A stretch of DNA of 64,000 nt, taken from NCBI GenBank assembly GCA_002448815.1, contig DKAJ01000008.1, positions 13,166 through 77,165 of the forward strand, in the 5' to 3' direction. The position numbers were made by a program, and so were the translations under genes. The notes under the pieces were generated by a model. That model searched no databases, was not told the DNA's origin, and saw nothing but the letters and a program-made list of their open reading frames with translations. The first letter of the stretch is position 1; each line of letters begins with the position of its first letter. Below, piece after piece: positions 43,102 to 51,918 of the stretch. The DNA is from Micavibrio sp. UBA6929 (GTDB lineage: Bacteria; Pseudomonadota; Alphaproteobacteria; Micavibrionales; Micavibrionaceae).

Positions 43102-44475
43102 TCAGGTCAGCAAGCCTGACAGGCGGTCTTGGCCTTGTAGCTGATGCAGCGTGGTTGTATGCACCGCATCTAACGGGCGTTGCCAGTGAATGGTATTAAA
43201 ACTGTTATGCGGCGCGGCGACGGGTGTCCACTCGGGATAGATATGGCCGCTTTGCTGGCAGAGCCATACTTTATCTTCGGGGGCGTGTGATCCTTGGATA
43301 AGCCATTCTTGGGCAGCGTCTTCATCGGATTTTTCTGCACGTTCAAGCGCAGCCATAGACCGGTACCAATGTTGCGGCGGGTTTTTGTCGTGCAGGTCAT
43401 AGGCCTTAAGGAAATGTCCGCGTGCTTCGCCCCATAGACCGCATTTAAGCGCGGCTTGCGCGGCGGCATAATGGCTTTCAGGGGCGTCGGGCGCAAGGGG
43501 GAGTAAACTGTTGCACCATTTTGATAAGGCCAGATCACTGCTTTTTTTGTTGCGGCTTTCGGGCATCAGCGCAACCCACAGCGGCACAAGCGTTAGGTGA
43601 GGGGATCTTTTCCATGCTGATTTAATCAGGTTTTGTGCCTTGGTGATCTGATTTTTCTGCTGATAGATTTTGACGAGGCGCGCAATTAATGGCGGAAATT
43701 CTGGCGTGATTTTATGTGCTTTTTGAAGCAGCTTTAGCGCGGATGCATCGCGCGTTTCCTGATCGGCCATTGCGATATAAAGCGCAGTTTTATCACTATT
43801 GATTGTGCCCTGCGGTAAGACCTTAAACTGTTCAAGTTTTTTGATGTGGGCAAGGGCTTCGTCCCATTGCTGGCTTTGAAGTGCGATTTTATAGGCCGCC
43901 TGCAAAAGCCAAGGGTTGTTTTTAAAGCGTTGCAGGCTTTCTTGCGCGAGTGTTTTGGCCGTATCGAAGTCGTTATTTTCTAGTGCATTTTGCAAGAGCG
44001 CACGCACGCCAAGAAAACCTGCGTTTTTATCTTTTGCAAGGCGCGAGAAAAGGCGTTTGGCATCGTGTTCATTACCTTTTAGGCGTGCTGTTTGTGCCTG
44101 CAGCAGTAACAGTAATCCGGGGCTTTCATTGAAGTGGTCATCGTTGATTTTATGGCTGAGACGCGCGGCAGATTTTAGGTCGCCTGCGGCAAGGGCGCTT
44201 AGACCCTTGGCAAGGTTATTGTGGCTGTGGATTTTTGCGCGCTGTTCCATGCGGCGCAAAATGGCGCGGGGCATGCCTGTGATGTATCGCCAGATATTGT
44301 GCGCGTGTACAGTTAAGAAAATCAGGGCATATACGGCGCATAAGAAAAGGCCAATTTGAATGGTGAGCTCGTAAGACAGCCAGTTAAAAGTCACTGTTCC
44401 AGGATGTTGCGCAGCCCAAATCAGCAGACCTGTTAAGATCGCGATTTGTAAAATAAACCATAAGGAGCGCAGCAT
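43102..44475 (-). CDS. hemY: HemY-like membrane TPR protein
   Basis: The 457-aa protein has two N-terminal membrane helices (about 5-23 and 40-60) with AQHPGTVTFNWLSYELTIQI between them, the HemY_N signature, and a C-terminal TPR region. It lies downstream of hemC-hemD and the mitofilin-like gene, the usual order in alphaproteobacteria. Despite its name, HemY of this type is not an established heme enzyme; it belongs to the heme gene cluster by context. Confidence 0.88.
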   Translation of the reverse strand: MLRSLWFILQIAILTGLLIWAAQHPGTVTFNWLSYELTIQIGLFLCAVYALIFLTVHAHNIWRYITGMPRAILRRMEQRAKIHSHNNLAKGLSALAAGDLKSAARLSHKINDDHFNESPGLLLLLQAQTARLKGNEHDAKRLFSRLAKDKNAGFLGVRALLQNALENNDFDTAKTLAQESLQRFKNNPWLLQAAYKIALQSQQWDEALAHIKKLEQFKVLPQGTINSDKTALYIAMADQETRDASALKLLQKAHKITPEFPPLIARLVKIYQQKNQITKAQNLIKSAWKRSPHLTLVPLWVALMPESRNKKSSDLALSKWCNSLLPLAPDAPESHYAAAQAALKCGLWGEARGHFLKAYDLHDKNPPQHWYRSMAALERAEKSDEDAAQEWLIQGSHAPEDKVWLCQQSGHIYPEWTPVAAPHNSFNTIHWQRPLDAVHTTTLHQLQGQDRLSGLLT

Positions 44476-44493
44476 ATGTTCGGGCCAGTCATT

Positions 44494-46128
44494 TTAAGGT
44501 TTTAAATAAATAGGACGTCCTGTGCCAGCATTGTTTAAGGTCGCGCTGTAGCCGTTTAGGCCTGCGGCGCGCGAGTCTAAAATGCCAGAAAGGGCGGTTT
44601 TAAACTGTCGTGCTTCGAGGCTGGCTTGTGCCTTTTTCATCCATGGTGCGGCGACTTTTGCGGCGTTCCCGTCGAGTGACCCCATGAGAGAAATTGCACC
44701 TTCGAGGTCACCTTTTTGCAGCATCTTGTCAGCGTCGCTTAGCGTTTGTTGTGCTTGGGAACTGGTCGTGACGTTTCCGCCCTCTTCTTCGAGGAGGAGA
44801 ACAGATTGCAGGCGTGCTTTGGCGCGGTCTTGGATGCTGAGATCCTCACCTTTTAAAGAGGCAACAACGATTTCGCCAGTAAGACTGCGTAATTCGTTGG
44901 ATAGGCCAGCGGATGTTAGGATGCCGTTTTGCGCGTGCGGAGAAAGCTTGGACAGTGCGCCTTGCAGTTCGGCGTCATCATCGCCGACAAGCTTTTGAAG
45001 TAGGGCAAGGTCTTCGTTAAACGGTTCGCCGTCGCGGTTTAGGGCGCTGCGCAGTTGTGTCATCGTCAGGAGGAGCGCAGCCGCCTTAAGGTCAGTTGCA
45101 GGAACGCCTTCTAGGGATTGTTGTAGTGATGGGCTGGTCGCGCGGGCCTTGTCGATTGTGCTTTCGATGGCTTTTTCGCTCGGTGCTTTGAGGTCACTTA
45201 GAACTGTTGAAAGTTCGCTTGTTGATTGTTCTAATAGGGCGCGTCCGCCTGATGTAGCGGTGAAGGCGGAAAAACGCTGCGTGACGCTGGCCATTGATGG
45301 GAAGGATCCAAGTTTTGACAGATATCCGTCAAGCGCCTGAATTTGCGCCATAACCTCTTCGCTGTTGCCGTTGATCAGGTTTTGCGAAATGACCTTGGCT
45401 TCGTTGGCAAGGGTTGCGGCCTTTTTGGCGGTGTTGTTTGCCGAATTTTTCAAGACTTCGACTTTTTGATCCAGATCATCAGGGATGACGCTGCCGAAGA
45501 AGCCTTGCTTTTTCTTGATGTCGTTAAGCTCGGTTTTTGTTTTTTCAAGATCGGCCTGCATTTCTTCTAATGCGGCGATGCGTTCTTTTTCGCTCATCCC
45601 TTTGCTGCCAAGGCCGAAGATGAGTGTTAACGCCAAAGTGGATACGGCAACCAGAATGATTGTTGTCCAAGTGCTTTTGTTCACGGCGCGCCTTTCTGCT
45701 TGTTGGATGCTGTAGATAATATCGTCGTGGAGCATGGATGCGAAGACTGAGGGCTCGCTGTCATGGTCTTGTTGTTGGTCTGTGTGTGCGGCGCTTGTTT
45801 GCGTGCTTTGCGCATCGTGGTTTTCTTGAGCGTGCGCAGCGACTTCGGCGACGGTGGCGCCTGCAGGTGTTTCTTGGGCAGGGGGGGCTTGCGGAGTAGG
45901 CTCCGGCTCGGGCATGTCGACAAGTCCGGTTAGATCAACGTTGTGATCTTGCGCGGCCTTGATGATTTTATCAATGCGGTGCGGGGGAATCGTGTTGCGC
46001 TTTTTCCATCCCTGAACGGTTGTAACCGCCGTATCAATTTTAGTTGCCATGGGGCGAATGCCGCCGAAACGCTCGATGATTTCTTCTGCGTTATCCAAAG
46101 AATCCGAGGTATAAGGCTGATCGGTCAT
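44494..46128 (-). CDS. Mitofilin (Mic60)-like membrane protein with an N-terminal HTH-like domain
   Basis: From the ATG at 46128 (AAAGGAATC upstream) the product is 544 aa. Residues about 10-70 form a small helical, DNA-binding-like unit (EEIIERFGGIRPMATKIDTA, VQGWKKRNTIPPHRIDKI) resembling the CaRPh-isopro/YdaS-type HTH. A Pro/Gln/His-rich linker leads to a single membrane helix (TIILVAVSTLALTLIFGLG) and a long periplasmic region with coiled coils (about 175-250) and a C-terminal mitofilin-like helical domain. The hemD-mic60-hemY order is conserved in alphaproteobacteria and supports Mic60 identity. An HTH unit at the N-terminus is unexpected. Confidence 0.75.
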   Translation of the reverse strand: MTDQPYTSDSLDNAEEIIERFGGIRPMATKIDTAVTTVQGWKKRNTIPPHRIDKIIKAAQDHNVDLTGLVDMPEPEPTPQAPPAQETPAGATVAEVAAHAQENHDAQSTQTSAAHTDQQQDHDSEPSVFASMLHDDIIYSIQQAERRAVNKSTWTTIILVAVSTLALTLIFGLGSKGMSEKERIAALEEMQADLEKTKTELNDIKKKQGFFGSVIPDDLDQKVEVLKNSANNTAKKAATLANEAKVISQNLINGNSEEVMAQIQALDGYLSKLGSFPSMASVTQRFSAFTATSGGRALLEQSTSELSTVLSDLKAPSEKAIESTIDKARATSPSLQQSLEGVPATDLKAAALLLTMTQLRSALNRDGEPFNEDLALLQKLVGDDDAELQGALSKLSPHAQNGILTSAGLSNELRSLTGEIVVASLKGEDLSIQDRAKARLQSVLLLEEEGGNVTTSSQAQQTLSDADKMLQKGDLEGAISLMGSLDGNAAKVAAPWMKKAQASLEARQFKTALSGILDSRAAGLNGYSATLNNAGTGRPIYLKP

Positions 46129-46165
46129 TGTGATTCCTTTAATTCCTGTTTCAAAGGGCTTTGCG

Positions 46166-46909
46166 CTACAAGGCTTTGAGGTTGTCGCGTTGTAAGAGGT
46201 CGTAAAGCCCTTGCTTGTCAGGGGTGTCGGCGTGAAGCGTACGTTCCCAGCCAAGTTCCTGTACGTATCCTAGCACGCTGTTGCTGATTGACAAGGCTTT
46301 TATGTGGCTGAGATTGTTTTGTAATGTGTGTTTTTTGACCAGTGTGACAAAGCTTTCGGCGCTGCGGCCTGAGAAAAATAAAACATAGGATATCTTTTGG
46401 TCTTTGATGGCCTGAATGATTGGCTGTTCTAGTGTTTCAGTTGGCGTGGCTTGATAAATGATGATGCTGTGGTTTTTGATGTTTTCTGCGTTCATCCATT
46501 CTTCGAGGGGCTGCGAAGTGTTTTTGCCGCGCAGATATAGATAGGGCAAATTCGGGGCGTTTTCGGCGTGATGACGCTTGATTAAATCCAGCAAATCATG
46601 CGCGTTTCCTGAGGCAGAGCGCGCGCGGGTGAAGCCATGCTTTATGGCGGTGCTCTGCGTTTTGTCGCCAACGCACAGCGCAGGCAAGGACAGGTAAGTA
46701 GGTGAAAATTGCGGGTGTGCCATTAAGTGTTTTATCGCCTGTGCGCTGGTGAAAATCAGGGCGGCATAACGGCTTGCCTCTGGCAAGGTGCAGTCATAGG
46801 GGTCGATTTTTAAAGTAGGGGCGCTATAGGGCGTAAAGCCCATTTCTTGCAGGTCGCGGGCGGTTTGTTGTGCTGCCGGATTTGGGCGGGTGATTAAAAC
46901 CCCGCTCAT
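46166..46909 (-). CDS. hemD: Uroporphyrinogen-III synthase HemD
   Basis: The 247-aa enzyme closes hydroxymethylbilane to uroporphyrinogen III. It has VLITRPNPAAQQTARDLQEM at the N-terminus, YAALIFTSAQAIKHL, LPALCVGDKTQSTAIKHG and VLFFSGRSAESFVTLVKK. Sequence divergence in this family is high, but the R-P-x-x-x-A and S-x-R/S-A motifs and the overlap with hemC (four bases) make the call safe. Confidence 0.9.
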   Translation of the reverse strand: MSGVLITRPNPAAQQTARDLQEMGFTPYSAPTLKIDPYDCTLPEASRYAALIFTSAQAIKHLMAHPQFSPTYLSLPALCVGDKTQSTAIKHGFTRARSASGNAHDLLDLIKRHHAENAPNLPYLYLRGKNTSQPLEEWMNAENIKNHSIIIYQATPTETLEQPIIQAIKDQKISYVLFFSGRSAESFVTLVKKHTLQNNLSHIKALSISNSVLGYVQELGWERTLHADTPDKQGLYDLLQRDNLKAL

Positions 46910-47889
46910 AGTGCGGCCTTTAATAAGGCTTCAGGGGCGCTGCGCAGGATATGATCCCCAATATTGCGGCCAAATGTTTCGGCTTCATCTAGGCTGGTGA
47001 TGTTTGCCTTATCGTGATGTTTGAAGTCCATTTGTCCATCAGGCGTGAGTAAATGTGCGCGCAGTGTCATTGCGCTGTCGTCGCCGAATGTTGCGTAAAT
47101 GCCGATAGGCGTGCGGCAAGAGCCATTCAGGGCGCGCAGGACCGCGCGCTCTGCCGTGATGCATTGCTGCGTTTGCAGGCAGTTTAGGGGCGCTAAAATC
47201 GGGGTGAGGTTTGGGGTGTGATCGCTGGCGATTTCAATGCCGATTGCGCCCTGCGCCGCAGCAGGCAGCATGACATCTTCGGGGACGATGTGGTCAATTT
47301 CACTGGTCATTTCAAGGCGGTTTAGACCCGCAGCGGCCAAAAATGTGGCTTCCATTTCAGGGAAGTCGTTGGCTAGTTCGCCGCGTAATTTGCTGATGCG
47401 CGTTCCCACATTGCCGCGCAGCACGGTGGTTTTAAGGCTGGGGTTGCGAGCGAGGATCATGGCTTGCCTGCGGATGCTAGCCGTGCCAATGGTGATGCCT
47501 TCGGGCCACGATTTGGGGTCTGCGTCCATTTTGCCGCGATGCCTTAGCAGCACTGAGTCGCGCGGATCTTCGCGCGGTAAAATACAGGCGATTTCCAGTC
47601 CATCGGGCAAGATGGAATCCATATCTTTCATTGAATGAACGGCGATATCAATGCGCCCATCTAAGAGGTTTTCTTCGATTTCTTTGGCGAATTGTGCTTT
47701 GCCGCCCTTGCGCTCGCTTAGGCGTTTTTCGCCATCTGATGGCGACCAGTCGCCAGAGGTTAAAATGGTAACGATTTCGGTTGTGATGTCAGGCCAATGC
47801 TGATTGATCAAGGATTGCACATGATGCGCCTGCCAAAGGGCAAGTTTTGATCCGCGCGTCCCGATTTTAAGTGTCTTTATCTGATTCAT
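46906..47889 (-). CDS. hemC: Porphobilinogen deaminase HemC
   Basis: HemC joins four porphobilinogen units into hydroxymethylbilane. The product (327 aa from the ATG at 47889; a GTG three codons earlier is possible) has IGTRGSKLALWQAHHVQSLI, the substrate-binding SMKDMDSILP region, TIGTASIRRQAMILARNP and LRGNVGTRISKLRGE, with the dipyrromethane-binding Cys in RALNGSCRTPIGIYA. Divergent from tsaD with only about 44 bp between the starts, so the promoters overlap. Confidence 0.95.
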   Translation of the reverse strand: MNQIKTLKIGTRGSKLALWQAHHVQSLINQHWPDITTEIVTILTSGDWSPSDGEKRLSERKGGKAQFAKEIEENLLDGRIDIAVHSMKDMDSILPDGLEIACILPREDPRDSVLLRHRGKMDADPKSWPEGITIGTASIRRQAMILARNPSLKTTVLRGNVGTRISKLRGELANDFPEMEATFLAAAGLNRLEMTSEIDHIVPEDVMLPAAAQGAIGIEIASDHTPNLTPILAPLNCLQTQQCITAERAVLRALNGSCRTPIGIYATFGDDSAMTLRAHLLTPDGQMDFKHHDKANITSLDEAETFGRNIGDHILRSAPEALLKAAL

Positions 47890-47933
47890 AAAATTCACTT
47901 TAATTCCAAACCGATGCTTGGTACAGAGTGTTT

Positions 47934-48998
47934 ATGAAGATTTTAGGTATAGAAACCAGTTGCGATGAAACGGCGGCAGCGATTGTCGATGAAAACGGCA
48001 CTATTTTGTCGAATTTGGTGCTGAGCCAACTGGACGAACATCGTGCCTTTGGCGGGGTTGTTCCTGAGATTGCCGCGCGCGCGCATGCAGATCATTTGCA
48101 TACTTTGATCAAAGGGGCGATGGATGATGCGGGCGTGTGCTTTTCTGATTTGGACGGCGTCGCCGCGACATGTGGCCCCGGTTTGATTGGCGGGGTGATG
48201 GTCGGCATGGTGGCAGGCAAAGCCATCGCCGCCGCGCATGACTTGCCATTTATCGCAGTGAACCATCTAGAGGGGCACGCCTTAACCGCACGCCTGAGTG
48301 ATAATGTGTCCTTTCCGTATATTTTGTTTTTGGTGTCTGGCGGTCATACGCAAATTCTTATCGCAGAGGGCGTTGACCGTTATAAGTTATGGGGCACAAC
48401 CATTGATGATGCGGCGGGCGAGTGTTTTGATAAGGCGGCCAAGATTATGGGACTGCCGTATCCGGGCGGCCCGAATGTTCAGAAGATTGCCGAAGAATGC
48501 ACTGATGCGCAGGCCGCGCAAGAGCGCTTTCCTTTGCCGCGCCCATTGATCGAGCGTAATAAGCAGGACCTGACGGCGCTGGATTTTTCTTTTTCAGGGT
48601 TGAAAACGGCGGTGCGTACGCATGTTGATAAAATGCCAGATGAAGGTGATCTTGATCGCAGTGCGATTGCAGATTTGGCGTGTGCTTTTCAAACGGCCGT
48701 TGCGGATGTTTTGGCAGATCGCGCGCGCAGAGCGCTTCAGCGCTTTACGCAAGAATATGGAGTCACCAACCCTGTTGTAGTGATTGCGGGCGGCGTGGCA
48801 GCGAATAGTGAAATTCGTGCGCGCCTAAGCGAAGAGTGCCAAAAATATGATGCCCAGATGATTGCACCGCCACTAAAACTGTGCGGTGATAATGCCGCAA
48901 TGATAGCGTGGGCGGGGCTTGAGCGCTTGCGTTTGGGCATGGTTGATGGTCTGGATTTTAAGGCGCGTCCGCGATGGCCTCTTGACCAGAGCGCATGA
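47934..48998 (+). CDS. tsaD: tRNA N6-adenosine threonylcarbamoyltransferase TsaD
   Basis: TsaD makes t6A in tRNAs reading ANN codons. The 354-aa protein has ILGIETSCDETAAAIVDENG, the metal-binding HLEGHALTAR (H-x-x-x-H), LFLVSGGHTQILIAEGVDRY and DDAAGECFDKAAKIMGLPYP. The C-terminus has VVIAGGVAANSEIRARL and CGDNAAMIAWAG. I use the ATG at 47934, not the GTG two codons before it. gpsA follows 40 bp downstream. Confidence 0.96.
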   Translation: MKILGIETSCDETAAAIVDENGTILSNLVLSQLDEHRAFGGVVPEIAARAHADHLHTLIKGAMDDAGVCFSDLDGVAATCGPGLIGGVMVGMVAGKAIAAAHDLPFIAVNHLEGHALTARLSDNVSFPYILFLVSGGHTQILIAEGVDRYKLWGTTIDDAAGECFDKAAKIMGLPYPGGPNVQKIAEECTDAQAAQERFPLPRPLIERNKQDLTALDFSFSGLKTAVRTHVDKMPDEGDLDRSAIADLACAFQTAVADVLADRARRALQRFTQEYGVTNPVVVIAGGVAANSEIRARLSEECQKYDAQMIAPPLKLCGDNAAMIAWAGLERLRLGMVDGLDFKARPRWPLDQSA

Positions 48999-49038
48999 AA
49001 ACCATAGTCTTTGTTCCTATAAACAGAGAGGGATTTTT

Positions 49039-50034
49039 ATGACGTCATATTCAGTTGGAACAATTGGTGCAGGTGCATGGGGGACGGCTTTGGCTCAGGC
49101 ACAGGCCGTTGAAGGCGGCTCGTCGATTCTCTGGGCGCGCGAGCAAGACGTCGTTGATTCCATCAACTCCGTTCATGAGAACACACCGTTTTTACCAGGT
49201 GTTCCGCTAAGTGAAAATTTAAAGGCGACCGCTTCGATGGAAGAGGTCGCACAGCAAGATATTTTGTTGATGGTGACGCCTGCGCAATATATGCGCGCAT
49301 CACTTGAGAGCTTTAAGCCTCATATTCGCAAAGATCAGCCTGTCGTGATTTGCTCGAAAGGGATTGAAATTGAAACGGGTAAACTGTTGGTGCCGGTGGC
49401 GCAGGAAGTTTTGGGTGCAAAGCACCCTATTGCCGTTATGACAGGCCCGACATTTGCCAGTGAAATTGCGCGCAATATGCCTGCGGCGGTGACGATTGCC
49501 GCCAAAGACGAAGCCTTGGGTAAGATGTTGCAACAGGCACTGGGCGCGCCAAAATTCCGTCCTTATGTATCAACGGATATTGTCGGGGCGCAGTTGGGCG
49601 GCGCGGTGAAGAACGTGATTGCCATTGCGGCGGGCATTGCCAGTGGCCGTGAAATGGGTGACAGCGCGCGCGCGGCGTTAATTACGCGCGGTCTTGCCGA
49701 AACGGCGCGTTTATGTGTGGCCATGGGCGGGCAACGTCAGACATTACTTGGCATGTGCGGCGTTGGTGATTTGATGCTGACATGTTCATCTATGCAATCA
49801 CGTAATTGTTCTTTGGGGACTTTGCTTGGGCAAGGGCAGACGCTGGAGCAAATTTTGGAAAGCCGCAATAGTGTGACCGAGGGCATTTACACGGCGCAGG
49901 CTGTTCTTAAGCTTGCCAAGCAAAATGCGGTTGAAATGCCTATTTGTCAGGCGGTGAACGCATTGCTCAGCGGTAAGATGACCATTGAAGAGGTCATTGA
50001 CGATATGCTTAGTCGCCCGTTTTCAGAGCGTTAA
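49039..50034 (+). CDS. gpsA: Glycerol-3-phosphate dehydrogenase GpsA
   Basis: This enzyme makes sn-glycerol-3-phosphate for phospholipids. The 331-aa protein from the ATG at 49039 has the nucleotide-binding GTIGAGAWGTALAQAQA, WAREQDVVDSINSVHEN, the catalytic KGIEIETGKLLVPVAQE region and GPTFASEIARNMPAA. The C-terminal domain has GAVKNVIAIAAGIASGREMG (catalytic Lys) and GMCGVGDLMLTCSS. A long upstream frame overlapping tsaD is rejected. AGAGAGGGATTT provides the ribosome site. Confidence 0.96.
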   Translation: MTSYSVGTIGAGAWGTALAQAQAVEGGSSILWAREQDVVDSINSVHENTPFLPGVPLSENLKATASMEEVAQQDILLMVTPAQYMRASLESFKPHIRKDQPVVICSKGIEIETGKLLVPVAQEVLGAKHPIAVMTGPTFASEIARNMPAAVTIAAKDEALGKMLQQALGAPKFRPYVSTDIVGAQLGGAVKNVIAIAAGIASGREMGDSARAALITRGLAETARLCVAMGGQRQTLLGMCGVGDLMLTCSSMQSRNCSLGTLLGQGQTLEQILESRNSVTEGIYTAQAVLKLAKQNAVEMPICQAVNALLSGKMTIEEVIDDMLSRPFSER

Positions 50035-50062
50035 AATTTATCAATTTTAAATCTAAAAAGGG

Positions 50063-50830
50063 TTAGCACTGTCCGCCGGCAAATTGCTCGCGGAAGATGC
50101 GCTCACGCAGGCTTTCTGCGTCATCGAACATCAGTGTTTTAGTGATGCGTTTTGCCACTTGAATGTTTACTTCCCGAACGTCGCGTATTTCTGTTGTGTC
50201 GGCAGTTGCGCTGACGGGGCGTTCGTTGGGTTTGAACACTTCAAATTTGATTTTACATTTGTTGCTGACTACGGCGCCAGGCCAGTGGCGCGGGCGAAAT
50301 GGGCTGATCGGTGTGATCGGCATGACATTCGCATCAAGCTGCAAGATTGGGCCACCGGCTGAGCTATTGTAGGCAGTGCTGCCCATAGGGGTGGACACCA
50401 TAACGCCATCGCAGACAAGATCTTTGATGCGGAGCTTATCATTGACGTGAACCTTTAATTTGGCCGACGCGTGCGTTTCACGCAGTAAAGAAACCTCGTT
50501 AAAGGCGTAATGTTTTGATTTGTTGCCGTCTTTGTCGATGGCTTCCATCTTTAGCGGATGAATATTAAAATGGGCGGCGCTGGCGATGCGCTCTTGCAGT
50601 TTTTTGATATTATAATCATTTAGCAAAAAGCCCAACGTGCCTAAATTCATGCCGAATAAAGGGGCCTGATAATCAATATAGTGATGAAGCGCATGCAGCA
50701 TCGAGCCATCGCCGCCTAAAACGACGATAACATCGGCCTCTTCTGGCGGGGCGGACTGATAATGGTTTTTCAGTTCTGCCAGCGCGTTTTGGGCGCGGAG
50801 TTTTCGTGATGCGTGAAAAGCAATTTTCAT
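50063..50830 (-). CDS. nadK: NAD kinase
   Basis: The 255-aa enzyme phosphorylates NAD to NADP. It has VIVVLGGDGSMLHALHHYID (the GGDG motif), FGMNLGTLGFLLNDY and STPMGSTAYNSSAGGPIL. It starts eight bases after the HTH-PyrE stop, so the two are co-transcribed. Convergent with gpsA with no strong terminator between them. Confidence 0.93.
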   Translation of the reverse strand: MKIAFHASRKLRAQNALAELKNHYQSAPPEEADVIVVLGGDGSMLHALHHYIDYQAPLFGMNLGTLGFLLNDYNIKKLQERIASAAHFNIHPLKMEAIDKDGNKSKHYAFNEVSLLRETHASAKLKVHVNDKLRIKDLVCDGVMVSTPMGSTAYNSSAGGPILQLDANVMPITPISPFRPRHWPGAVVSNKCKIKFEVFKPNERPVSATADTTEIRDVREVNIQVAKRITKTLMFDDAESLRERIFREQFAGGQC

Positions 50831-50838
50831 TCAGGTTC

Positions 50839-51789
50839 CTAGGCGTTGGCCTCTTGCCATCCAGTTGGGTCTTCTAAGAAGGCCTCGACTGTTTTTAGTG
50901 TGTTCTCATCAAAGTACTGGGCGTCGCGTGCGACTTTTAAAACATCCCACCATGTTGTCAGAGTATGCAGTTTAATGCCCATGGCGTCCATGTTTTCTTT
51001 GGATGCGGGGAAAATGCCGTAATGGAAGACAACAAAGGCGTGTTCAACCGTGGCGCCTGCATCGCGCAGGGCGTCGATAAAGACTTTCTTTGACCCGCCG
51101 TCAGTTTGCAGGTCTTCGATCAGGATGGTTTTCTTTGGCGCGCTGTCATCTTCAGGGAAGTTGCCTTCGATTTGTGCCATGCGGCCAAAGCCTTTAGGTT
51201 TTTTGCGGACATAGACCATTGGCTTGCCTAGGCGCTCGGATAGGAACGCCGCGTATGGGATGCCTGCGGTTTCGCCGCCAGCAAGATAATCAAGCGCATC
51301 GCCGCCAATATCAGAAAGCAGCATCTCGGCCGCGTAATCCATTAATTGTGTGCGTGCATCGTAAAAGCCAATAAGCTTGCGGCAGTCAATATAGACAGGG
51401 CTTTTCTTGCCTGATGTCAGAGTGAAGGGCTCCTCAGCATTGAAAAGGACAGATTTTGTATCCAGCAAGATTTGCGCTGCATGCTCGGCGATTTGTTCGC
51501 GGCGTTGTGTGCTCATGGGGCTGGTCGGGGCGAGGCCGCCTGCGTCGTTGCTGGCTTCGGCTTTGTTCATTAATGTGAAAAATTCACTCATCGTTATTCC
51601 TGTTACGTTTAGAATTTTTGAAAGACTTTCTGTCGAGGGCCAGCGCGGCTTGCCGTCTGGGCTTTTGCGTTTGCTTTTATTAAAGGACGTCGGATCCAGG
51701 CCTGCCTTTTTGGCGAGCCCCGATGGAGAGTAGCCGAACGTGTCGGCGAGGGTGTCGATCCCGTCCCAAATTTCCTCGTGTGAAAACAT
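50839..51789 (-). CDS. pyrE: Orotate phosphoribosyltransferase fused to an N-terminal HTH domain
   Basis: Residues about 95-316 are orotate phosphoribosyltransferase (pyrimidine synthesis): EEPFTLTSGKKSPVYIDCRK, AGGETAGIPYAAFLSERLGK, MVYVRKKPKGFGR and the PRPP-binding TILIEDLQTDGGSKKVF. Residues 1-75 are a repressor-like helix-turn-helix (IWDGIDTLADTFGYSPSGLA, KAGLDPTSFNKSKRKSPDGK, RWPSTESLSKILNVTG), the N-terminal type found on S24/LexA-like repressors in alphaproteobacteria. A short linker with APTSPMSTQ joins them. An internal ATG at 51516 (Met-92) could restart plain PyrE, but it has no ribosome site. The frame is continuous, so the fusion is read directly from the sequence; its regulatory meaning is inference. 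Confidence 0.85.
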   Translation of the reverse strand: MFSHEEIWDGIDTLADTFGYSPSGLAKKAGLDPTSFNKSKRKSPDGKPRWPSTESLSKILNVTGITMSEFFTLMNKAEASNDAGGLAPTSPMSTQRREQIAEHAAQILLDTKSVLFNAEEPFTLTSGKKSPVYIDCRKLIGFYDARTQLMDYAAEMLLSDIGGDALDYLAGGETAGIPYAAFLSERLGKPMVYVRKKPKGFGRMAQIEGNFPEDDSAPKKTILIEDLQTDGGSKKVFIDALRDAGATVEHAFVVFHYGIFPASKENMDAMGIKLHTLTTWWDVLKVARDAQYFDENTLKTVEAFLEDPTGWQEANA

Positions 51790-51821
51790 AGGAACACAAT
51801 CCCAAAAAGGCGCGCAAAAAT

Positions 51822-51843
51822 AAATAGGAAAAAAAACCTATTT
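51822..51843. repeat. Inverted repeat AAATAGG-N8-CCTATTT
   Basis: Perfect 7-bp arms flank a run of eight A residues, 33 bp upstream of the HTH-PyrE start codon on its strand. Repressor operators often have this form; it could be the site of the HTH domain encoded next to it. Confidence 0.45.
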
Positions 51844-51848
51844 TTTAG

Positions 51849-51877
51849 TTGACTCTTGAAAATTATCGAGTCATAAA
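51849..51877 (+). promoter_or_regulatory. Candidate promoter of the phage-like module with an embedded inverted repeat
   Basis: TTGACT (51849-51854) and CATAAA (51872-51877) are 17 bases apart, a plausible sigma-70 promoter reading to the right. An inverted repeat TGACTC-N12-GAGTCA (51850-51873) occupies the same stretch. Confidence 0.5.
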
Positions 51878-51880
51878 CGA

Positions 51881-51895
51881 GAACATAATAAGAAC
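51881..51895. promoter_or_regulatory. SOS (LexA) box of alphaproteobacterial type
   Basis: GAACATAATAAGAAC is an exact match to the alphaproteobacterial SOS box (GTTC-N7-GTTC on the other strand). It lies just downstream of the candidate -10 element of the rightward promoter, where bound LexA would block transcription. Binding is predicted, not shown. Confidence 0.7.
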
Positions 51896-51902
51896 AAAAC
51901 TA

Positions 51903-51918
51903 ACTTGAATAATCAAGT
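51903..51918. repeat. Near-palindrome ACTTGA-N4-TCAAGT
   Basis: Perfect 6-bp arms are separated by ATAA, a few bases after the SOS box and 24 bp before the first gene of the phage-like module. Probably an operator; partner unknown. Confidence 0.45.

Noticed and set aside
48919..49038. 40-residue N-terminal extension of GpsA
   Set aside because: It overlaps tsaD in another frame and lacks any family similarity; the ATG at 49039 has the ribosome site.
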